This document shows positions 1-6,869 of a DNA stretch of 6,869 bases, one piece after another. The notes below the pieces were generated by a model. It worked only from the letters and a program-made list of their open reading frames with translations. It made no database searches and was not told where the DNA came from. Position numbers and translations under genes: made by a program. Each line of letters starts with the position of its first letter. Position 1 is the first letter of the stretch. Source of the DNA: Hyphomonadaceae bacterium UBA1001 (lineage in GTDB: Bacteria > Pseudomonadota > Alphaproteobacteria > Caulobacterales > Aquidulcibacteraceae); contig DBAV01000228.1 in NCBI GenBank assembly GCA_002291875.1, forward strand, positions 1-6,869, given 5' to 3'.

Positions 1-1
1 C

Positions 2-664
2 GCGGCCGCCGCCACCGCCGCGCGTCCTGCGCCCACCCAGACCATCGAGGAGGCCGCCGCGGCGGGCGATCCGGCAGCGACCTTCGAGCTGGGACAGCGC
101 AATCTGGTCGGCGCCGACCGTACGCTGGGCGTCACGCTGATCCGGCGCGCGGCCAATCAGGGCTTTCCGCCGGCGCAATACCGCCTCGCCAAGATGCATG
201 AACGCGGCGAGGGCGTGCCGCGCGACATCGCCGAGGCACGCCGCTGGACCGAGCGTGCCGCCGCCGCCGGCAATCGCGCCGCGATGCACGACCTTGGCGT
301 GTATTATGCCAATGGCGAAGGGGTTCAGGCCTCGATGTCCACGGCCGCCGAATGGTTCCGGCGTGCGGCCGAGCTGGGCCTGGCCGACAGCCAGTTCAAC
401 ATGGGCGAGCTGTTCGAGCGCGGGCTGGGCGTCAGCCAGAACCTGCCCGAAGCCTATGTCTGGTTCCGGATCGCCGCGCGCAATGGCGATCAGGAGGCCG
501 GTCGCCGCGCCCAGGCCATTGCGGCCAACCTGCCGCCCGATCAGGTGGCCGCGCTGGCGCGCCGGGCCGAAACCTTCCGCCCGCGCCCGCTCGATGCCCG
601 CGCCAACGGCAATTACGCCCGCAACTGGGCCACCGCCCCCGCGTCCCCCCAGACCCGCGGCTGA
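2..664 (+). CDS. Sel1-repeat (SLR) protein, PodJ-like C-terminal region, 5' truncated
   Basis: The reading frame is open from the window edge to the TGA at 662-664 and gives 220 residues with no start in view. It contains about four Sel1-like repeats: a degenerate one at residues 18-52, then clearer ones at 53-89, 90-126 and 127-162. They show the usual A-x-x-x-L-G/A-x-x-Y/M-x-x-G-x-G-V pattern, for example ERGEGVPRD, ANGEGVQAS and ERGLGVSQN, followed by A-x-x-W/F-x-x-A-A. The tail (PEAYVWFRIAARNGD, then a helical segment and FRPRPLDARANGNY) resembles the end of alphaproteobacterial PodJ/PodJL-type SLR proteins, which act in polar localisation with periplasmic Sel1 repeats. SLR domains mediate protein-protein contacts and have no catalytic residues. 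The PodJ link is inferred from the C-terminal style only; the diagnostic coiled-coil and membrane segment would lie upstream of the window. No peptidoglycan-binding domain follows the repeats. An internal ATG at 194 is not the real start, because a Sel1 repeat is cut there. Confidence 0.85.
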   Translation, partial: AAAATAARPAPTQTIEEAAAAGDPAATFELGQRNLVGADRTLGVTLIRRAANQGFPPAQYRLAKMHERGEGVPRDIAEARRWTERAAAAGNRAAMHDLGVYYANGEGVQASMSTAAEWFRRAAELGLADSQFNMGELFERGLGVSQNLPEAYVWFRIAARNGDQEAGRRAQAIAANLPPDQVAALARRAETFRPRPLDARANGNYARNWATAPASPQTRG

Positions 665-680
665 TATTCAGAAAAAAGGC

Positions 681-836
681 CCGTCATCCCGGCCGGAGCG
701 TAGCGGAGGGCCGGGACCTATCCCGCCATCGTTTTCCAGTGCCTGCGAAGCGCGCAGCTGGGCCATTCCACTTCAAATCCCACCCTCAATGGATCGGTCC
801 CGGGTCCGATGCTGGCGCACCGGCCCGGGATGACGG
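681..836. repeat. Palindrome-ended REP/BIME-like element, copy 1
   Basis: The ends are inverted repeats: CCGTCATCCCGGCCGG at 681-696 is the near-perfect reverse complement of the sequence ending GGGATGACGG at 836. The left end also folds on itself (TCCCGGCC at 687-694 with GGCCGGGA at 709-716, 14-nt loop). The right end does too (TCCCGGG at 798-804 with CCCGGGA at 824-830, extended by CCG/CGG across a bulged T). This is two REP-like hairpins in opposite orientation around a core of about 80 bp. It differs from copy 2 at six positions by my count. It carries no transposase, so it would be a non-autonomous element if mobile. Confidence 0.85.
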
Positions 837-858
837 TTGTTGATTTGAGAAAAAGGGA

Positions 859-1014
859 CCGTCATCCCGGCCGGAGCGCAGCGGAGGGCCGGGACCTATC
901 CCGCCATCGTTTTCCAGTGCCTGCGAAGCGCGCAGCTGGGCCATTCCACTTCAAACCCCACGCTCGAGGGATCGGTCCCGGGTCCGATGCTGGCGCACCG
1001 GCGCGGGATGACGG
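859..1014. repeat. Palindrome-ended REP/BIME-like element, copy 2
   Basis: Same length and structure as copy 1. The left hairpin is perfect (865-872 with 887-894). The right end has one substitution (GGCGCGGGA instead of GGCCCGGGA), which weakens the right hairpin by one pair. The close match to copy 1, including the core and the following spacer, points to tandem duplication of the whole 178-bp unit rather than independent insertions. Confidence 0.85.
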
Positions 1015-1036
1015 TTGTTGATTTGAGAAAAAGGGA

Positions 1037-1192
1037 CCGTCATCCCGGTCGGAGCGCAGCGGAGGGCCGGGACCTATCCCGCCATCGCTTTCCAGTGCCT
1101 GTGAAGCGCGCTGCTGGGCCATGCCCCTTCAAACCCCACCCTCGAGGGATAGGTCCCGGGTCCGATGCTGGCGCACCACCCCGGTAACGCGG
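1037..1192. repeat. Palindrome-ended REP/BIME-like element, copy 3, right end decayed
   Basis: The left end is intact except for CCGGTCGG in place of CCGGCCGG, which replaces a G-C pair by a G-U wobble in RNA. The core differs from copy 2 at several scattered sites (for example near 1088, 1102, 1112 and 1123-1127). The right terminal repeat is no longer recognisable: CACCACCCCGGTAACGCGG stands where copies 1 and 2 have the CCGGGATGACGG terminus. This copy is the most diverged and lies nearest the stop of the histidine kinase gene, so its left-hand hairpin would be the one read in that transcript. Confidence 0.75.
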
Positions 1193-1214
1193 CTGTTCGG
1201 TGAAGGGGCGCGGG

Positions 1215-4748
<3,534 letters not shown>

Positions 4749-4753
4749 GCATG

Positions 4754-4757
4754 CCTT
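4754..4757 (-). promoter_or_regulatory. Weak ribosome binding site (AAGG) of the histidine kinase gene
   Basis: On the minus strand AAGG lies five bases before the ATG at 4748. It is short but better placed than anything upstream of the competing GTG at 4775, where the nearest AGG is about 12 bases away. This decides the chosen start, with only moderate certainty. Confidence 0.4.
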
Positions 4758-4771
4758 GTACGGCACACAAA

Positions 4772-5296
4772 TCACTTTCCGGTAAATCCTGTCACGTTTT
4801 CAGACAGGTTTTCTTCGCGGGTTCGCCGTGGACGCCGGCGCCGGAAAAAATCGCGCAGCAGGGCCGCGGCCTCGGTGTCGCGCACCCCGCCACCCAAAGT
4901 GGGGCGCCAGTGACAGGTCGGCTGGTCGAACACGCGCGCGCCGTGGCGCACCCCGCCACCCTTGGGATCGTCCGCCCCCCACACGAGCCGCGAGACCCGC
5001 GCCAGCGAGAGAGCACCCGCACACATCGCGCATGGTTCCAGGGTCACGAACACGGTCAGCCCGGGCCGCAGCCGGTAATTGCCCGCCGCCCGGGTCGCCG
5101 CGCGCAGCACCAGCACCTCGGCATGGGCCGTGGGATCGGCACTGGCGATCGGGGCATTGCCGGCGGTGGCCAGCACCGCGCCCGATGCCTCGTCCACGAG
5201 CACCGCGCCGACCGGCACCTCGCCGGCCTCTCCGGCCGCGCGCGCGGCGTCCAGTGCGAGGCCCATGAAGAAATCGTCGCGCAAACCCGTGCTCAT
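4772..5296 (-). CDS. tadA: tRNA-specific adenosine deaminase (A34 to inosine)
   Basis: Cytoplasmic zinc enzyme that deaminates adenosine 34 to inosine in the anticodon of tRNA-Arg(ACG), allowing one tRNA to read several CGN codons. The 174-residue product matches the family length (E. coli TadA is about 167). Visible motifs are EVPVGAVLV (26-34), the HAE triad (His58 zinc ligand, Glu60 proton shuttle) in DPTAHAE, and PCAMC (88-92, Cys89 and Cys92 zinc ligands) within TLEPCAMCAGA. NYRL (73-76) and the FFRRRR tail are also typical of TadA and separate it from cytidine or guanine deaminases. The ATG at 5296 has no clear ribosome site; a second ATG at codon 11 is possible but would cut into the first helix. 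The gene diverges from the rluB-like gene and is followed on the same strand, after 23 bp, by the histidine kinase gene, so co-transcription is likely. Confidence 0.95.
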   Translation of the reverse strand: MSTGLRDDFFMGLALDAARAAGEAGEVPVGAVLVDEASGAVLATAGNAPIASADPTAHAEVLVLRAATRAAGNYRLRPGLTVFVTLEPCAMCAGALSLARVSRLVWGADDPKGGGVRHGARVFDQPTCHWRPTLGGGVRDTEAAALLRDFFRRRRPRRTREENLSENVTGFTGK

Positions 5297-5317
5297 GCGC
5301 TATCGCTGGTCACGGAC
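5297..5317. promoter_or_regulatory. 21-bp divergent spacer between tadA and the rluB-like gene
   Basis: Two start codons face away from each other across only 21 bp, and neither has a recognisable Shine-Dalgarno sequence. Promoters for each gene must therefore extend into the coding sequence of the other, or the messages are leaderless or nearly so. I could not identify convincing -35/-10 elements, so no promoter is placed. Confidence 0.4.
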
Positions 5318-6301
5318 ATGACTTCGAGGCAACCCCCTTCTTCGCGCGCCAGGCGCGATCCCGCTTCCGGCGCGACACGCCCGCCACGGCGTCCGCCGGC
5401 GCACGACCGCACGCCGCCACCAGCCGCCGGCGGCTGGACACCCGATGATGACGGCCCGCCCGACGAGGCCCCCAGCTTTGTGCCCGCCCCGCGCGGGCGC
5501 CGCCGCCGCACCGATGCCGACGCCCCGGTGCGCCCGCTGCCCGGGCCATGGGACCCCGGCGCCGACGGGGGGCTGAACGGGGAACGCATTGCCAAGCACC
5601 TGGCGCGGGTGGGCGTGTGTTCGCGCCGCGACGCCGAGCGACTGATCGCCGACGGCCGGGTCAGGCTGAACGGAACGGTGCTGGACACCCCGGCGGTCAA
5701 GGTCACCGAGGCGGACATCGTGATGGTCGATGGCCGGCGCGTGGGCGCGCGCGAGGAGGCCCGCCTGTGGCGCTATCACAAGCCGGCGGGCCTTGTGACC
5801 ACCCACCGCGACCCCCAGGGTCGCCCGACCGTGTTCGAGCACCTGCCGGCAGACCTGCCGCGCGTGGTCAGCGTGGGGCGGCTGGACCTGACCTCCGAGG
5901 GCCTCCTGCTACTGACCAATTCGGGCGAGATGGCCCGGGTGCTGGAACACCCCGCCAGCGGCTTTGTACGCACCTACCGCGCCCGCGCCTTTGGCTTCAT
6001 CGACCAGCACAGGCTGGACCTGCTGGCCGAGGGGATCGAGGTCGAGGGCGTGCGCTATGGGCCGATCCAGGCCGTGCTGGACGCCACGCGCGGGGCCAAT
6101 TCGTGGATCACGCTGTCGCTGTCCGAGGGCAAGAACCGCGAGGTGCGGCGGGTGCTGCAGGCGCTGGGCCTGCGGGTGAACCGGCTGATCCGGGTGTCCT
6201 ATGGCCCGTTCCTCCTGGGCCAGCTGGCCGAAGGCGCGGTCGACGAAATCCCGCGCCGCGTGCTGCGCGAGCACCTGGGTGGCAGGGTGCGGCTGGACTG
6301 A
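5318..6301 (+). CDS. rluB: RluB/RsuA-family rRNA pseudouridine synthase
   Basis: Isomerises a uridine to pseudouridine in ribosomal RNA; E. coli RluB modifies 23S U2605. The 327-residue product starts with about 85 Pro/Arg/Asp-rich, probably disordered residues. An S4 RNA-binding domain follows (about 87-143: RIAKHLARVGVCSRRDAERLI, with GRVRLNG at 113-119). The catalytic domain contains YHKPAGLVTTHRDPQGRPTVF (153-173), the catalytic motif VGRLDLTSEGLLLLTNSGE with Asp190, and the family signature EGKNREVRR (270-278). The wording of the HKPAGLVTTHRD and GRLDLTSEGLLLLT segments fits RluB better than RsuA, RluE or RluF, but the exact target base is inferred. The frame stays open back to 4751, yet that part lies antisense to tadA and has no family resemblance, so ATG 5318 was chosen. 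It lacks a good ribosome site, and a GTG at 5480 is a possible later start. tadA next to an rluB-like gene is, from memory, a common alphaproteobacterial pairing. Confidence 0.92.
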   Translation: MTSRQPPSSRARRDPASGATRPPRRPPAHDRTPPPAAGGWTPDDDGPPDEAPSFVPAPRGRRRRTDADAPVRPLPGPWDPGADGGLNGERIAKHLARVGVCSRRDAERLIADGRVRLNGTVLDTPAVKVTEADIVMVDGRRVGAREEARLWRYHKPAGLVTTHRDPQGRPTVFEHLPADLPRVVSVGRLDLTSEGLLLLTNSGEMARVLEHPASGFVRTYRARAFGFIDQHRLDLLAEGIEVEGVRYGPIQAVLDATRGANSWITLSLSEGKNREVRRVLQALGLRVNRLIRVSYGPFLLGQLAEGAVDEIPRRVLREHLGGRVRLD

Positions 6302-6311
6302 ACGGCAGGGA

Positions 6312-6337
6312 CACGCGCCCCCGCGCCCGCGCGCGTG
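6312..6337 (+). terminator. Possible hairpin after the rluB-like gene (weak terminator candidate)
   Basis: CACGCGC at 6312-6318 can pair with GCGCGTG at 6331-6337 around a 12-nt C-rich loop, starting ten bases after the stop codon. There is no T-tract, so it is not a classical intrinsic terminator; it could be a chance GC-rich palindrome. Confidence 0.25.
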
Positions 6338-6356
6338 CAGGCCGGCAGCGCACCGT

Positions 6357-6412
6357 GGGGTGTTCGCCGGGGGGTGTTCGCCGGGGGGTGTTCGCCGGGG
6401 CGGTGTTACCGG
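6357..6412 (+). repeat. 14-bp G-rich tandem repeat upstream of ddl (possible G-quadruplex)
   Basis: Three exact copies of GGGGTGTTCGCCGG occupy 6357-6370, 6371-6384 and 6385-6398. A degenerate fourth (GGCGGTGTTACCGG) follows at 6399-6412. Read differently, this is four G-tracts (6357-6360, 6369-6374, 6383-6388 and 6397-6400) separated by three identical 8-nt loops, TGTTCGCC. Such spacing could allow a four-tract G-quadruplex on the strand that matches the ddl transcript. It ends about 20-30 bases before the ribosome site, so it lies in the promoter or 5' leader. The regulatory role is inferred. Confidence 0.85.
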
Positions 6413-6432
6413 TCCGTTTACCTCGACACGGC

Positions 6433-6438
6433 AAGGAG
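6433..6438 (+). promoter_or_regulatory. Ribosome binding site of ddl (AAGGAG)
   Basis: AAGGAG lies nine bases before the ATG at 6448. It is the strongest Shine-Dalgarno sequence in the window and fixes that ATG over the second in-frame ATG at 6466. Confidence 0.85.
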
Positions 6439-6447
6439 AGTGACCCT

Positions 6448-6869
6448 ATGAACGGAGCGGGCGTGATGCGCAGGCGCGTGGCGGTGCTGCTGGGCGGATT
6501 GTCGAAGGAACGCGAGGTCTCGCTGTCCTCGGGCGCCCAATGCGCGGCTGCGCTGCGCGAGCTGGGCCACGAGGTCATCGAGATCGACGCCGGCCACGAC
6601 CTGGCCCAGCGCCTGGCCGAGGCGCGCCCCGATGTCGTGTTCAACGCGCTGCACGGCCAGTTCGGCGAGGACGGCTGTGCCCAGGGCGTGCTGGAGACGC
6701 TGGGCCTGCCCTATACCCATTCGGGCGTGCTGGCGTCGGCGCTGGGCATGGACAAGGCCAAGTCGAAATCGGTGTTCGCCGCCGCCGGCCTGCCGCTGGC
6801 CGAGGGCGTGCTGGCGAGCCGGCACGAGGCCGCCGCCCGGCACCTTTTGCCCCTGCCCTATGTCGTCAA
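6448..6869 (+). CDS. ddl: D-alanine--D-alanine ligase, N-terminal part (cut by window end)
   Basis: ATP-grasp enzyme that joins two D-alanines in the cytoplasm, supplying the dipeptide added by MurF to the peptidoglycan precursor. The first 140 residues are present. They show VAVLLGGLSKEREVSLSSG (11-29), in which Glu21 aligns with the substrate-binding Glu15 of E. coli DdlB. They also show NALHGQFGEDGCAQGVLE (66-83), with His69 matching E. coli His63, then GLPYTHSGVLASALGMDK (86-103). The window ends at PYVV, just before the ATP-binding lysine region, so the ATP-grasp core and the C-terminal catalytic residues are not visible. The good AAGGAG supports ATG 6448. The upstream neighbour is an rRNA pseudouridine synthase gene and not murB, so this copy may lie outside the usual dcw cluster (murG-murC-murB-ddl-ftsQ). 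It could be either the only ddl or a second copy. Confidence 0.95.
   Translation, partial: MNGAGVMRRRVAVLLGGLSKEREVSLSSGAQCAAALRELGHEVIEIDAGHDLAQRLAEARPDVVFNALHGQFGEDGCAQGVLETLGLPYTHSGVLASALGMDKAKSKSVFAAAGLPLAEGVLASRHEAAARHLLPLPYVV

Larger units (their letters stand above)
665..1214. repeat. Tandem array of three 178-bp repeat units filling a convergent intergenic gap
   Basis: This 550-bp gap between two converging genes contains no credible gene. It holds three copies of a 156-bp palindrome-ended element starting at 681, 859 and 1037, so the period is exactly 178 bp. Copies are separated by 22-bp A-rich spacers (837-858 and 1015-1036, both containing GATTTGAGAAAAAGGGA). A diverged version of the spacer also precedes copy 1 (665-680). 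Short ORFs across the array are the same repeat translated several times. The organisation is like REP/BIME clusters, in which paired inverted hairpins sit at 3' ends and can act as bidirectional terminators or RNA stabilisers. That role here is inferred from position. Confidence 0.9.

Noticed and set aside
198..833. 211-codon frame overlapping the Sel1-repeat gene
   Set aside because: It is a +1 shadow of the Sel1-repeat coding sequence that runs on into the repeat array; its composition is Pro/Arg-rich and it has no domain.
809..1187. Short repeated ORFs translating to near-identical Arg/Gly/Pro-rich peptides
   Set aside because: They are the 178-bp non-coding repeat read in one frame; copies end wherever the palindromes supply stops, and there is no ribosome site or family match.
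681..1192. CRISPR array
   Set aside because: The repeats are 156 bp, the spacers are near-identical 22-mers rather than unique sequences, and no cas gene is present.
4751..5317. 189-codon N-terminal extension of the rluB-like frame
   Set aside because: It lies entirely antisense to tadA and shows no resemblance to pseudouridine synthases; the ATG at 5318 just outside tadA is preferred.
6357..6400. SOS box or LexA site upstream of ddl, suggested by repeated GTTC
   Set aside because: The alphaproteobacterial SOS motif is GTTC-N7-GTTC; here the GTTC copies are 14 bp apart with ten bases between them, so the spacing does not fit.

Overview
The window is GC-rich chromosomal DNA (roughly 70% by eye) and most likely comes from an alphaproteobacterium. 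The evidence is the PodJ-like Sel1-repeat protein, the RluB/TadA gene pair, the style of the hybrid kinase, the Ddl sequence and the palindromic repeats carrying a GTCATCCCGG core. Caulobacterales or a related order is possible, but I cannot settle the order from sequence alone.

Layout. Positions 2-664 (+) hold the 3' end of a Sel1-repeat protein. Positions 665-1214 contain no gene. They are filled by three tandem copies of a 178-bp unit, a 156-bp palindrome-ended element plus a 22-bp spacer, lying between two converging genes. Positions 1215-4748 (-) encode a large, apparently soluble hybrid histidine kinase with five serial PAS-like modules, HisKA, HATPase and receiver domains. It lies 23 bp downstream of tadA (4772-5296, -), so the two probably form an operon. 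Divergent from tadA, with only 21 bp between the start codons, is an RluB-type rRNA pseudouridine synthase (5318-6301, +). After a 146-bp gap with a G-rich 14-bp tandem repeat comes the 5' part of ddl (6448 to the window end, +), a D-alanine--D-alanine ligase.

Functionally the window mixes housekeeping genes (tRNA wobble editing, rRNA modification, peptidoglycan precursor synthesis) with a signalling kinase and a possible polarity or envelope protein. I see no phage, CRISPR, toxin-antitoxin, secretion or biosynthetic system and no convincing undescribed multi-gene system. The most unusual sequences are non-coding: the repeat array that fills the convergent gap from stop codon to stop codon, and the four evenly spaced G-tracts in front of ddl. 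The five-module sensor region of the kinase is the most notable protein feature.
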